64,000 bases of DNA from Candidatus Peregrinibacteria bacterium CG10_big_fil_rev_8_21_14_0_10_55_24 (lineage in GTDB: Bacteria > Patescibacteriota > Gracilibacteria > Peribacterales > Peribacteraceae), in NCBI GenBank assembly GCA_002772745.1, contig PFDV01000005.1:31609-95608 (forward strand), in the 5' to 3' direction. This document shows positions 23,675 to 33,182 of this stretch, in pieces (position 1 is the first letter of the stretch; the number at the start of each line of letters is the position of its first letter). Position numbers and translations under genes: made by a program. The notes below the pieces were generated by a model. It was given only the letters and a program-made list of their open reading frames with translations, had not been told where the DNA came from and searched no databases.

Positions 23675-26392
23675 ATGCTCCCCAAGGCGTACGATCCTCA
23701 GGCGACCGAAGACCGCATCTATAAGTTATGGGAGGAGTCGGGCGCTTTCCGCGCGGACGCCAGGAGCGCCAAGGAGGCCTTTGCCGTGAGCATGCCGCCG
23801 CCCAATGCCACGGGGCAGCTCCATTTGGGGCATGCCGTGATGCTCGCACTGGAGGACATCTTCGTGCGTTTTGCGCGCATGCGGGGCAAGGAAGCATTGT
23901 GGCTCCCTGGTACGGATCATGCGGCGATTGCCACCGAGAGCGTGGTCATCAAGAAGATTCAAAAGGAGGAGAAGGTCAAAGACCCTCGTACGCACTATGG
24001 GCGCGAGAAGCTCGTAGAGAAGATCGCCGAGTTCGTGGAGAAGAGCCAAGGGACGATCCGCTCGCAGATCCGTAAGATGGGCTCGAGCTGCGACTGGAGC
24101 CGCGAGCGCTATACCCTGGACCCTGCGCTCAGCCGCTGCGTGAATGAAGTTTTTGTGAAGATGTACAAGGATGGTCTCATCTATCGCGGCAACAGAGTGG
24201 TCAACTGGGATACGGCGCTTCAGACGACGATTAGCGACGATGAAATCGAATACGTCGATCGTGAGGGAACGCTATGGACATTCGAATATCTCTCTGCCAA
24301 GCAGACGGGTGGTGAGCCGCTCTTTGTGGCCACCTCGCGCCCCGAGACCAAGCTCGGCGACAATGCGATTATCGTGCATCCCGATGACGAGCGTTACCAG
24401 CACCTCGTCGGGCGCCATTTTGAGGTGGAGTGGCCCGGAGGCGTTACGCGCCATGTGACGGTGATTGCCGATCATACTGTGGACCGCGCATTCGGCACCG
24501 GTGCTATCGGCTGTACGCCGTTCCACAGCAAGGTCGACTTTGAAATCTGGCAGCGGCACAAGGAGGAAATTCTCTCAGAGCCCTTGCAGGTGATTGGTGA
24601 AGACGGCCTGATGACGGAGCATGCGGGGGATTTTGCTGGTTTGAGCATTGAGCACTGTCGTGAGCACTTTGTTGCAGGCCTACAGGCACAGGGGAGGCTT
24701 CTCCCAGAGGAAAAGTATGTGCAGCCACTCTCAATCTCGTATCGCTCTAAGCAGCCTGTGGAGCCCATCCCCAAACTCCAATGGTTCATTGATGTGAATA
24801 AGAAGGTTGTTTCTTGGAAGGGGAAGATGATGAGCTTGAAGGAAGTGATGCAGGAGGTCGTGCGCTGCGGCGACGTGCGCATCATCCCCGATCGCTTTGC
24901 AAAGACCTACTTCCAGTGGATTGATAATCTTCAGGACTGGTGCATCTCTCGCCAGATCTGGTGGGGGCATCGGGTGCCGGTGTGGTATCGCGGTGAAGGC
25001 GATGGGGAGCGCGAAACCTATGTCGGTGTCGCTCCTCCTGCAGGTGCAGGTTGGGAACAGGACCCCGATACGCTCGATACGTGGTTCTCCTCGGGCTTGT
25101 GGACGTGGTCCACGCTCATTGATCCTGTGCTTGCGGGTGATTTCTCACTTTCTTTGGAAGATCTCCTGAGGCAGAGCAGCGATTTTCGGAAGTTCCACCC
25201 CACGAGCGTGATGGAAACAGGCTACGACATCCTCTTCTTCTGGGTGGCCAGGATGATTCTCATGTCGACGTACGCCACGGGGCAAATTCCCTTCAAAACC
25301 GTGTACCTGCACGGGCTCGTGCGCACGCGCGAGGGCAAGAAGATGAGCAAGTCCGATCCGCAAACCTGCATCGATCCTCTGGAGATCATCGCCGAGTGCG
25401 GCGCGGATGCCCTGCGGATGTCCATGATTGTGGGGCAGAGCCCAGGCAATGATTTCCGTCTCTACAAGGAGAAGATCGGTGGGTATCGGAACTTCGTCAA
25501 CAAACTGTGGAACGCTTCGCGATTCGTTCTTCTTGAGTGTGAGAAGGCGGAGGTCGACCCGCACACCATCACAAAGCTCCCTGACCTCAAAGAACTCTCC
25601 CTTGCCGATCGTGCCGTGCTCCACGCATCGGAAGTCCTCATTGAGGAGGCGACACAGGGGTTGGAGGAGTACCGCCTGAGCGAGGTGGGGGAACGGCTCT
25701 ACAGCTTCGTGTGGGATTTCTTCTGTGATTGGTACCTGGAACTCTCCAAAGGGAATGCGAACCATGCGGTGCTCGTGCATGTACTGCGGCGCATTCTCAA
25801 ACTCCTGCACCCCTACTGTCCGTTTGTCACGGAGGAACTCTGGATTGCCTTTAAACCTGTCAACGCAGAACTGCTCATTACGGAAGCATGGCCGACGGTG
25901 AAAGAGGAACGCAAGGATCCTGATGCGTATAGCGATTTCTCTCTGGTCATTGCCGTCATCTCCGCTATCCGCAGCCTGCGCGCGGATCACGGTGTGGAGC
26001 CGGGCGCCAAAGTATCCGCCATCATCCACGCAGATTGCGTAAAGCTCCTGACATCTCAGCGTGCGCACATTGAGCGCATTGCGCGCTTGTCAGATCTCAC
26101 GGTCGATGCAAAAGCCAAGAAGCACGCGCATGCCGCGAGTACATTCCTCACGGGGGGAATCGAAGTCCACGTTCCCCTGGAAGGACTCATTGATCTTGAA
26201 AAAGAGCGTACGAAACTTACGAAAGAACTCAAAGACGTGGAGCGCTTTCTTACTTCCATTCAGGCAAAGCTCACGAACAAGAAGTTCCTTGAGAACGCTC
26301 CCGAGGAAGTGGTCGCCCTGGAGAAGGAGAAGCTCACCAACGCCCAGGAAAAAGCTGCGAAGCTTCAGGCGCGCCTTAAGACGTTCGCATAA
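23675..26392 (+). CDS. valS: valyl-tRNA synthetase
   Basis: 905 aa from ATG 23675. Charges tRNA-Val. Class I motifs: PPPNATGQLHLGHAV (HIGH region), editing-domain CP1 (VATSRPETKLGDNA), KKMSKSDPQ (KMSKS), anticodon-binding domain (SEVGERLYSFVWDFFCDWYLE) and the C-terminal coiled coil (LEKERTKLTKELKDVERFL) typical of ValRS. The ORF-track start 23606 precedes a -10-like TACAGT (23662-23667) that lies 7 nt before ATG 23675, so I use the latter. The Val-codon attenuator of this window is not attached to this gene. Confidence 0.96.
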   Translation: MLPKAYDPQATEDRIYKLWEESGAFRADARSAKEAFAVSMPPPNATGQLHLGHAVMLALEDIFVRFARMRGKEALWLPGTDHAAIATESVVIKKIQKEEKVKDPRTHYGREKLVEKIAEFVEKSQGTIRSQIRKMGSSCDWSRERYTLDPALSRCVNEVFVKMYKDGLIYRGNRVVNWDTALQTTISDDEIEYVDREGTLWTFEYLSAKQTGGEPLFVATSRPETKLGDNAIIVHPDDERYQHLVGRHFEVEWPGGVTRHVTVIADHTVDRAFGTGAIGCTPFHSKVDFEIWQRHKEEILSEPLQVIGEDGLMTEHAGDFAGLSIEHCREHFVAGLQAQGRLLPEEKYVQPLSISYRSKQPVEPIPKLQWFIDVNKKVVSWKGKMMSLKEVMQEVVRCGDVRIIPDRFAKTYFQWIDNLQDWCISRQIWWGHRVPVWYRGEGDGERETYVGVAPPAGAGWEQDPDTLDTWFSSGLWTWSTLIDPVLAGDFSLSLEDLLRQSSDFRKFHPTSVMETGYDILFFWVARMILMSTYATGQIPFKTVYLHGLVRTREGKKMSKSDPQTCIDPLEIIAECGADALRMSMIVGQSPGNDFRLYKEKIGGYRNFVNKLWNASRFVLLECEKAEVDPHTITKLPDLKELSLADRAVLHASEVLIEEATQGLEEYRLSEVGERLYSFVWDFFCDWYLELSKGNANHAVLVHVLRRILKLLHPYCPFVTEELWIAFKPVNAELLITEAWPTVKEERKDPDAYSDFSLVIAVISAIRSLRADHGVEPGAKVSAIIHADCVKLLTSQRAHIERIARLSDLTVDAKAKKHAHAASTFLTGGIEVHVPLEGLIDLEKERTKLTKELKDVERFLTSIQAKLTNKKFLENAPEEVVALEKEKLTNAQEKAAKLQARLKTFA

Positions 26393-26420
26393 AAAGAGAG
26401 CCCTCAGACGAGAGCTCTCT
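26391..26420. terminator. terminator between valS and the minus-strand secreted protein gene
   Basis: Stem AGAGAGC (26395-26401) / GCTCTCT (26414-26420) with AAAAA on the left. It gives a proper U-run for the minus strand and overlaps the valS stop region. Confidence 0.7.
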
Positions 26421-26434
26421 CGTTTGGATAGCTC

Positions 26435-26815
26435 TCATTCACTCTTCCACTGTTGCAACCTTGCCGCCCGGGTGTGTGTTTCCGTTTCCTGCCGCAGGAC
26501 GCGCGCACTCCTGCGTTCGGTGGTTTGTATGCGCTGCTGCACCACGCTCTGTATGTTCTGCGTGCGTGTACGGGTGTGCGTGGCGGCAGCCTTTTTGGTG
26601 CTTGTCTGCGAGCCGAGGTTTTCTTTTGTTGCAGCAAGCTTCTGCTCTGCACAACGGCGGTCAGAGACACGTATCTCGCCAATGGATTCATTATTGAGAC
26701 GTGTGCAGGAATTCGCTCTCAGGTACGGCATGCTCTCAACGCTGTACGCGAGAGTCACACTTGGAATTGTCGCAGAGAGTGCAGCGAGAGCTACATTTGA
26801 GAAGAATCGGTTCAT
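26435..26815 (-). CDS. small secreted protein
   Basis: 126 aa from ATG 26815; the ORF track extends much further upstream through the polymerase gene, which I reject. Signal peptide MNRFFSNVALAALSATIPSVTLAYS, then a charged, Gln/Thr/Arg-rich, probably helical body (TRTRTQNIQSVVQQRIQTTE). Two Cys. No family recognised. Lies downstream of the Y-family polymerase gene, ending at a terminator. Confidence 0.6.
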   Translation of the reverse strand: MNRFFSNVALAALSATIPSVTLAYSVESMPYLRANSCTRLNNESIGEIRVSDRRCAEQKLAATKENLGSQTSTKKAAATHTRTRTQNIQSVVQQRIQTTERRSARVLRQETETHTRAARLQQWKSE

Positions 26816-26880
26816 GAGGGGAGGGAAGAAGGGTTCTTCTATCTTCCTCTTTTGTTTTCTCTGGCGCAACTTGTGCCCCC

Positions 26881-28104
26881 CTAGCGGACGGTGGGGATGC
26901 TTCCGTAGCGATTCGGTGTAACGGTGCGGCAGCCCTTGTGGAGGAGAACGCCTGGTCCCCGTACGATTGCATCGCGTCCGTAGCGTTTGCGCACGGTATC
27001 CAGGGACCGTTGGAGCTCCTGCGCCCGGTCGGTACGTTGCGTGTTCTCGAAGAGCGCATACTGCTGAGCTCCTGCAGGTTGCAGCCGAAAAAGGCACATG
27101 CCGATCTGTGTGTAGGCGACAGAACGGTTCCAGGCATCGCAGAAACATGCGTGGACAGAGGAGAGTAGTTGTTCCTCGGTATCCAGTGGTTGGGGGAGTT
27201 TGCATGCACGTTCTGCATACTGCAGTGCCGCATCCCGCAGCCACACGGCGATGCCTCTGCACTGCAGTCCCTCGCGCCGCATTTTAAGGACGCAGTGAGC
27301 GGCGTGTTGCATCAGGAAGCCCATGAGCATGTCGCGGTTACGCGTCCGCGTGAAGCTCCTGCACCGCGAAATCGACTGTGGTGGACGTACATCCTCCTCA
27401 ATCTCCTCCACAGCTGTTCCCATGAGTTCGTGCCGCATCGTAATTCCCGGTTTACCGAAAAGGTGCACGAGCGTCTCTTCCGGCGCCTGAGCGACATCCC
27501 ATGCGGTTCGCCATTGAAGCGCTTGTGCCTGAATGCTGCGCTGGCGGCCCATCCCCGGGATTGCTTCTTTTGGACGATCACGGAGGAAGCTCTCCACGCT
27601 CATATCTGTTTTTCTCTCATCGATCATGGTGATACCGGAGGGCTTGCGGTACTCGCTTGCCATCTTCGCAAGCAGTTTGGTTGGTGCAATGCCGACCGAT
27701 ACACTCACGCCCACGCTCTGACTCACAATCCTCTGAGTTCCCCGTGCCCAGCGCAGAAGATGATGCGGTACTCCTCCGGGGCATTTTTTGAGATCCAGAA
27801 ACCATTCATCCACCGACATTTTCTCGATGCGTGGACAAATACTCATAAGGATAGATTCGATTTGCTGCGAGGCACTGCACGCTTCGGAGAAGTCCGAAGG
27901 GGCGGCCAAGGCCTCCGGGCAGAGCGTCTGTGCATCGCGCAGGCGCATGCCGGTTTTCACCCCCTTTGCCTTTGCTTCGTAACTTGCAGCGATGACGAAC
28001 CCGCCGCCCATGGCCAGTGCCAGGAGGGGTTTCCCCCTCAGGCGGGGGTTGTGCCGTTGAAGGACGGACGCGAAGAATGCGTCGGCATCAATATGGCAGT
28101 ACAT
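26881..28104 (-). CDS. Y-family DNA polymerase (DinB/UmuC type)
   Basis: 407 aa from ATG 28104. Translesion polymerase. Catalytic motifs YCHIDADAFFASV and SVDEWFLD give the carboxylate triad; VSVGIAPTKLLAKMASEYRKP, AIPGMGRQRS (helix-hairpin-helix) and a little-finger domain follow. The region after residue 340 lacks an obvious clamp-binding peptide. Pol IV usually has SVDEAYLD; here W replaces A-Y. Near lexA, with the four-helix-bundle gene between, in line with SOS control. Confidence 0.9.
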   Translation of the reverse strand: MYCHIDADAFFASVLQRHNPRLRGKPLLALAMGGGFVIAASYEAKAKGVKTGMRLRDAQTLCPEALAAPSDFSEACSASQQIESILMSICPRIEKMSVDEWFLDLKKCPGGVPHHLLRWARGTQRIVSQSVGVSVSVGIAPTKLLAKMASEYRKPSGITMIDERKTDMSVESFLRDRPKEAIPGMGRQRSIQAQALQWRTAWDVAQAPEETLVHLFGKPGITMRHELMGTAVEEIEEDVRPPQSISRCRSFTRTRNRDMLMGFLMQHAAHCVLKMRREGLQCRGIAVWLRDAALQYAERACKLPQPLDTEEQLLSSVHACFCDAWNRSVAYTQIGMCLFRLQPAGAQQYALFENTQRTDRAQELQRSLDTVRKRYGRDAIVRGPGVLLHKGCRTVTPNRYGSIPTVR

Positions 28105-28109
28105 ATGTT

Positions 28110-28569
28110 TGAATAGTGAATAATGAATGATGAACGGTGATTCAGATCGTCTTTGATTTTTTGAGGAGGCCACTGGTCAGCTTATCCACGATGACCGTTT
28201 GCCGAGCGAGTTTCTGGAAGGTCTCTGATGGCAGGTAGCCGATATCTCTGGCAATGAGCAATTGATTCTGTATTTCACCTAGCGAACCACGTGCAATCGA
28301 ATAAAATTGGAGTTTCTCCTTTTGAGATTTTCGTCGAAATCCTTCTACAATATTAGAGGTAAAGGATACTGCCGCTCTCCGCAGTTGATTCGTTAGTCCA
28401 AAGAGCTCTTCCCTTGGGAATGTTTGGGTGATGCCGTAAACGTCTACGACGAGTTTGTGTCCATTTTTCCAGGTATTGAGATCAGTGAACGATCGGATTT
28501 TTTTATGTGGCGCCTGTGCTGTGCATTCTGCATTTTGCATAATTCATTCTTCGTCATTCAATATTCATG
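28110..28569. repeat. imperfect AT-rich inverted repeats flanking the four-helix-bundle gene
   Basis: Left flank TGAATAGTGAATAATGAATG (from about 28113) and, read on the minus strand, right flank TGAATATTGAATGACGAAGA (from about 28567). Both are runs of TGAAT-type units in inverted orientation just outside the gene, suggesting a cassette boundary. Confidence 0.45.
28142..28540 (-). CDS. four-helix-bundle protein (S23/IVS-type)
   Basis: 132 aa. Family pattern of the 23S-rRNA-intervening-sequence proteins: SFTDLNTWKNGHKLVVDVY, FPREELFGLTNQLRRAAVS, SNIVEGFRRKSQKEKLQF, FYSIARGSLGEIQNQLLIA. Pentamer-forming helical bundle related to Avd; no enzymatic activity. AT-richer than neighbours and inserted between the polymerase and lexA. 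Confidence 0.88.
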   Translation of the reverse strand: MQNAECTAQAPHKKIRSFTDLNTWKNGHKLVVDVYGITQTFPREELFGLTNQLRRAAVSFTSNIVEGFRRKSQKEKLQFYSIARGSLGEIQNQLLIARDIGYLPSETFQKLARQTVIVDKLTSGLLKKSKTI

Positions 28570-28570
28570 C

Positions 28571-29179
28571 TTAATACTTCCGAATCACCCCCCGCACCAC
28601 GCCGGCCACCTGGAGCTCCTCCAGCGCGTACATATCCGGATACGCGGGGTTCTCCGCCTGAAGATAGTACTTCCCTTTGTCTTTCTTCAGGCGTTTGAGC
28701 GTGAATTCTCCGTCGAGTACCCCGACGACGATGTCGCCTACACGCGGCTCTGCCCCGCGTTCCACCACAACCAGATCTCCTTCCTCAATTTTCGCATCAA
28801 TCATGCTGTCTCCTTTTACGCGCAGGAGGAAGGTCGATGCGGGTTTGGTGATGATGTACTGCTCCAGTGCAACCATTTCTTCCGCCTGTTCCTCTACCGG
28901 GGCGGCAAACCCTGCGGAAATGGGGCCGAAGAGGGGGAGCATGAGCGGTTCTAATTTAGCGCTCTCAGGTTCCTGCAGGTCGATGATCTTGATCCTCCCC
29001 TTGGGGTCCTTTTCCAGTTGCCCCTCGCGTACGAGTGCATTGACCACCTTGGCCACGGCGTTCTTGCTCCTCACACCAAAAGCCAGAGCGAGATCCGCGA
29101 GCGAAGGGGAGTACCCCCGCTTGTGCTGGAACTCGCGGACGTAGTTGAGGACGGTGCGCTGGTGTGGCGTGAGCGTCAT
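28571..29179 (-). CDS. lexA: LexA repressor
   Basis: 202 aa from ATG 29179. N-terminal winged helix (RTVLNYVREFQHKRGYSPSLADLALAFGVRSKNAVAKVVNAL shortened here), autocleavage site Ala-Gly in ISAGFAAP, catalytic Ser in VKGDSMIDA and Lys in FTLKRLKK. Represses SOS genes until RecA-stimulated self-cleavage. ORF-track extension to 29338 crosses its promoter. A 54-nt leader carries GGAGGAG. Confidence 0.93.
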   Translation of the reverse strand: MTLTPHQRTVLNYVREFQHKRGYSPSLADLALAFGVRSKNAVAKVVNALVREGQLEKDPKGRIKIIDLQEPESAKLEPLMLPLFGPISAGFAAPVEEQAEEMVALEQYIITKPASTFLLRVKGDSMIDAKIEEGDLVVVERGAEPRVGDIVVGVLDGEFTLKRLKKDKGKYYLQAENPAYPDMYALEELQVAGVVRGVIRKY

Positions 29180-29230
29180 GGTGATTGGGGGGACAGATTC
29201 TCCTCCGCTCTGCGGGGTTACGGAGGACAA

Positions 29231-29268
29231 GTGTACACCATGATAGGTGGACGATCGTGCACAGTCAA
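29231..29268 (-). promoter_or_regulatory. lexA promoter with palindromes
   Basis: Minus strand TTGACT (plus 29263-29268), 17-bp spacer, TATCAT (plus 29240-29245). The 8-bp palindrome GTGTACAC (29231-29238) overlaps the transcription start and ACGATCGT lies in the spacer; either could be a self-regulating LexA site, unproven. Confidence 0.65.
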
Positions 29269-29316
29269 GATCTCTTCTCCTTGAAGAGATACCCGAATGC
29301 TGTGTTGATAGTGTGC

Positions 29317-30510
29317 TTATCGCGGAATTTTCGCCCATACGCGTCGCATGGCAAGCAGCGTAGAGACAATGGTTACTGTACCCAGAGCACCAGCTGCCAC
29401 TATGGCGGTTCGTAGGCTATAGAAGTCGGCGAGGTATCCCCAGAACGGAGCAAAGCTTGCGAAGAGCAGTCGGGAAAAGAACATCTGGGTGGAGAGCACC
29501 GTGGCACGCACCTCCGATCGGGTCATGCGGTTGATGATGTCGCTCACGAGTGGAGAAAGACATCCCCAGGCCATTCGGCCAATGAGGAAGAACACCAGTC
29601 CCCACATGGCACTCACCATCCCAAGGGCGATGTAGCTCATGATGACGAGGGCGGCGATGGTGATGAGGAACAGCCGATCATCGACGATGCGCGATATGCT
29701 GTGCGTGAACTTTGCCGCCAGTGCTCCGGCGATGACGATTGCCGCGTGCGTGATGCCGAACATTTCCACGGGCAAACCCACCTCGATCTGGTAGGGTTGG
29801 GTGAACCAGAAGAGCGAAAGAGTGAGTAAGCCGATGAACCCGTAGAGCATGATAATGCTGCGCAGGGGGGCCATGCGCATTGTTTGGCAACAGACATCTA
29901 CGAGAGCTTTGATGTGCCGCGTTTCCTGCTTCTTGTGCCGCTGTGGTTCGATGAGAGTTAGAGAGATCAGGACAGTCGATCCTATGAAGCCAAGGGTGAT
30001 CCAGAACGGCAGCCGCATGTTGCCGCTGGCAAAGAATCCGGCAGTCGTGGCGACTGCCGCCTCTGCTGCAAAGAAGAGGAAGCGCTGCTGCCCGTAGACA
30101 CGTCGGTACTGGTGTTCCTCTTTAAGTTCCAGGAGCGTGTCGTAGGTGAGTGCCTCGATGGTGCCGGAATGAAAACTGGCGCCGATGGCCCAGAAAATTT
30201 CTCCGATGAGGAAAGCAGAAAACGCTGTGCCAAGGCAGTAGAGCAGTACGCCAAGGAAGATGCAGAGTGATCCTACAACGATGGTTCGCTGCCGGCCCCA
30301 CCGGTCCGAGAGGTATCCCGAAGGGATTTCGAGAATGACGATGATGAGCGAAAAGATTGCTTCCAAAAGCAGCGCCTCACGCAGGCCTAAGCCGTTGAGT
30401 CCGTAGAAGGGGATGATAATGGGCACAACGAGACCCAATTGCCCCGTGATCTCAAGGGCGTAGAGCTTCGCGATGTTCGAACGTACCGATGGGGCCGCTT
30501 CCTGGTCCAT
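29317..30510 (-). CDS. major facilitator superfamily transporter
   Basis: 397 aa, 12 predicted membrane helices. MFS loop 2-3 motif GYLSDRWGRQRT is well kept. First helix begins AKLYALEITGQLGLVVPIIIPFY. Substrate unknown; the overall pattern is of drug/metabolite exporters. Ends 49 nt from the lexA -35. Confidence 0.85.
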   Translation of the reverse strand: MDQEAAPSVRSNIAKLYALEITGQLGLVVPIIIPFYGLNGLGLREALLLEAIFSLIIVILEIPSGYLSDRWGRQRTIVVGSLCIFLGVLLYCLGTAFSAFLIGEIFWAIGASFHSGTIEALTYDTLLELKEEHQYRRVYGQQRFLFFAAEAAVATTAGFFASGNMRLPFWITLGFIGSTVLISLTLIEPQRHKKQETRHIKALVDVCCQTMRMAPLRSIIMLYGFIGLLTLSLFWFTQPYQIEVGLPVEMFGITHAAIVIAGALAAKFTHSISRIVDDRLFLITIAALVIMSYIALGMVSAMWGLVFFLIGRMAWGCLSPLVSDIINRMTRSEVRATVLSTQMFFSRLLFASFAPFWGYLADFYSLRTAIVAAGALGTVTIVSTLLAMRRVWAKIPR

Positions 30511-30551
30511 GCGGGAATCCTAGAACGATGGGCTTTCCCGCGTCTATCCTC

Positions 30552-30611
30552 TTTGGGGGTTGGGGTTGGGGTTTTAGGCTCGGTTTCAACCCCAGCCCGA
30601 CCCCGAACCCG
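30552..30611. repeat. TTGGGG-type G-rich repeat and its inverted C-rich partner
   Basis: GGGGGTTGGGGTTGGGG followed after about 16 nt by CAACCCCAGCCCGACCCC. The strand has G-quadruplex potential and the two halves can also pair. It fills the gap between the MFS gene and the next membrane protein. Related runs occur at 18110, 33651 and 55256. Confidence 0.6.
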
Positions 30612-30612
30612 A

Positions 30613-31581
30613 TTACGCGGTTACCTGTTCCGCGCTCGCATTCCCGTTGCGTGAGGTACATTCCAACTCAATGAGGTCGAGCTCTTTGAGCTTGCTCAGC
30701 TCCATGTACGTCAGTGTCCAGATAGTCTGTTTGAAGACGGTGAGGTAGGCAAAAAAGTAGCTGGCGGCGCCAATGAGGATCACTGCCAGCACGCCACCGA
30801 TGCTCCATGCCACAATATGCGGAAGGAAGAGCGTAAACAAAAAGCTGATGCCAATGGCGATTCCGGGAATCAAAATCGCCATGATCAGATTGAGGAAAAC
30901 CCGCAGGAGGATCACGAACGAGAGGAGCAGTAAGAAGACCACATGCCCCAGATAGCTGATGACCAATTTAAAACTGGCTTTCAGTGCTTGGCCGATACTC
31001 AGCTTCTTATTGTCCTCATCTCTACTGATGACAATGGCCTCTTCGCCGAAAATACAGAAGAAGCCGAGGACTAGTGAGAGTACATAAAAGAGGAGCAGCA
31101 TGCCGATTCCCACGGGGGCCAGCCCCCCTGCGTAGCGCAAGAGGAGTGAAATCAGCGTGATGACCGTGGTGAATCGTCCAAGGAAGAAAATCTCATGGAT
31201 GGCAAAAATGGGGAAGAAATTGTACACCGCGAGGACCAGGCCCCCCTTCACTTCTTCCTTGGTATGCGCTTTTGCGGCGAGGCCGATGATGGCACCTTTC
31301 GCCATGTTGGGGAACAACCATTCAATGATGATGGCGATGATGAGTACGACGATGAAAGTTATAAAGAACCCGAACGGCACATGCTCCATAAGGGTGGCTT
31401 CCACAGTGAAGAATCCAATAGGGTTTCCCTCTATGTAGGAGATAAGGAACCAAACTTGATAGATGAGGAGCTTTAAGTTGAGCAGTGTTTCCAGTACTGC
31501 AGAAACGTAGCCCCAGCGGCGTACTTGTCGCTCACTCTTCGTGATCGTCCACGCCTTCGCGATGATTTCACGCGGGGTCAT
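30613..31581 (-). CDS. polytopic membrane protein of unknown function
   Basis: 322 aa with about six hydrophobic segments. Starts TPREIIAKAWTITKSERQVRRWG, has a charged loop EEAIVISRDEDNKKLSIGQALK and ends in a cytoplasmic helix KLKELDLIELE. It resembles the broad DUF975/YjgN-like class of Patescibacteria membrane proteins only in layout. Start codon overlaps the stop of the LCP gene by 4 nt (ATGA), so the two are translationally coupled. Confidence 0.7.
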   Translation of the reverse strand: MTPREIIAKAWTITKSERQVRRWGYVSAVLETLLNLKLLIYQVWFLISYIEGNPIGFFTVEATLMEHVPFGFFITFIVVLIIAIIIEWLFPNMAKGAIIGLAAKAHTKEEVKGGLVLAVYNFFPIFAIHEIFFLGRFTTVITLISLLLRYAGGLAPVGIGMLLLFYVLSLVLGFFCIFGEEAIVISRDEDNKKLSIGQALKASFKLVISYLGHVVFLLLLSFVILLRVFLNLIMAILIPGIAIGISFLFTLFLPHIVAWSIGGVLAVILIGAASYFFAYLTVFKQTIWTLTYMELSKLKELDLIELECTSRNGNASAEQVTA

Positions 31582-33116
31582 TGGGTGGGGGTAATGAGAC
31601 TCTGCAGGGGTTCGTAGCGATAATCCTTCCCTAGGACGATCGTGACCTGACGCAGTTCCTCGGTGGTGAGAGGCTGGGGTGGAAAGGCCGTGCTACAACC
31701 GAGGATTGAGGCAAAGAAGAGGGCAGATGGGCGATTCTCTTCAGCCGCCATGGCCACGAAGGTCGTATCTTGCTCGGGCAACGAAGCATTGGCAATGACA
31801 TCAACAATAAAACCGTACCGCGCGAATTCCGTGGCGAGCGCTCGCGCAGTTCCGCTCTTGGCGCCGGCATTGAGTATGGCGAGCGTCGGACGAGCCAAGT
31901 AGATTGACCGAGTCTCGAACAGGAGCGTTTTGAGTGTCTGAATCTGGCGCCACGTGATGGGGAATTCCGGGATAGAGACGGGGAGCAACACCGAAGCGCC
32001 CTCGAACAGGTCACGAGGAGGAGCGTACAGAAGACCGCCCGGCTCGACGAAGCCGTCATAGAGACCATTGCGGTCATTGAGCTGCATCGCAACCACGCGC
32101 GCAGGGTCAATCTTCCGCGCGAGGTCCGCGAGACCGATAATCTCGCGCATGCTGAACGTGGTTTCTACGTTTTCCCGGAAGATGCGCAGGAAATCAATGA
32201 CCATCGTCGGGTCCTTGTGGATCTCCTTTTCCTTCGCCTTGCTTGCCATAGCACGCAGGAGTTGTTGCTGGCGCTGAGACCGGTCGAAGTCGCTCGTCGT
32301 GTGGCGGCTACGGGCGTACTTGAGCGCGGTTGCGCCGTCCAGATGCTGAGGGCCGGTTGCAATGACAAAAGGCTCAAATCCATAGTTTTCGTCAGGGTAC
32401 TCCTGGTCATCAATGTCATAGGGCACCACAACGTCGACTCCTCCAAGGGCGTCCACTCCCTCCACAAAAGCGACGAAGTCCACCTTCACTGCTCCGTGGA
32501 TGGGAAGCCCGATGTTCCGGCCGATTTCGGCAGCCAGTTCCCGGATGGCTTCCACCGATGCATCCTCCTCACTCATGCCCTGGTTGTACTTCAGGTATCC
32601 TTTGTAGTCGCGATACAGGGAATTGATCCTGCCCTCTCCCATTTTCTCTGTCTTGAGGAAGTAGAGGTCTCTGGGGAACGACAGGAGTACGACGCTCTTG
32701 GTTTCGTTCGGGTCCAGGCTTGCCACCATAATGGTGTCCGTGAGGTCCTTGCCGTCGTGTCCGGCGTCTCCTTGTCCTATGAGGAGGATGTTCGTGAAGC
32801 CGTGCTCGTCTGCGGGTGGCGGGGTTCCCGTAACCGACGTGATGCTGGAGAGCGTGAGTACGCGCATGGCGACGAGCGCTTTTCCTACGCCAGCGAATAG
32901 GAGGAATGCGACGAAGACGGCGATGAGCACAACGAGGATGCGTTTAAGCATATTCGTGCGTTTGTTCTTCTTCCGCTCAGCGAGCGTGCGTTTCTTCCAT
33001 GCGCCGTACCACCCCAGGAGCGGCCGGGTGATCGTGATGCCGGAGAGCAACATCGATTTCCACGGCAGAGAACGCCGGGGCTTGCTCTCGCTGAGCTTGC
33101 GCACCTGGAAGGACAT
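31578..33116 (-). CDS. LytR-CpsA-Psr family protein with LytR_C domain
   Basis: 512 aa from ATG 33116. One TM about 58-80, then the LCP catalytic domain (NILLIGQGDAG, DTIMVASL, SFPRDLYF, the conserved Arg-rich YARSRHTTSDFDRSQRQQQLL) and a C-terminal LytR_C-like domain (TLAILNAGAKSGTARALATEF). LCP enzymes attach glycopolymers to peptidoglycan or proteins. -10 box TACACT (plus 33124-33129) is 7 nt from the ATG, so leaderless. Confidence 0.92.
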   Translation of the reverse strand: MSFQVRKLSESKPRRSLPWKSMLLSGITITRPLLGWYGAWKKRTLAERKKNKRTNMLKRILVVLIAVFVAFLLFAGVGKALVAMRVLTLSSITSVTGTPPPADEHGFTNILLIGQGDAGHDGKDLTDTIMVASLDPNETKSVVLLSFPRDLYFLKTEKMGEGRINSLYRDYKGYLKYNQGMSEEDASVEAIRELAAEIGRNIGLPIHGAVKVDFVAFVEGVDALGGVDVVVPYDIDDQEYPDENYGFEPFVIATGPQHLDGATALKYARSRHTTSDFDRSQRQQQLLRAMASKAKEKEIHKDPTMVIDFLRIFRENVETTFSMREIIGLADLARKIDPARVVAMQLNDRNGLYDGFVEPGGLLYAPPRDLFEGASVLLPVSIPEFPITWRQIQTLKTLLFETRSIYLARPTLAILNAGAKSGTARALATEFARYGFIVDVIANASLPEQDTTFVAMAAEENRPSALFFASILGCSTAFPPQPLTTEELRQVTIVLGKDYRYEPLQSLITPTQ

Positions 33117-33182
33117 GGGCCGTAGTGTAGAGGAAGAAAGCTCCTCTGTGGAGGTCAAAAAAGAGCGTACAATGGAAGCGCC

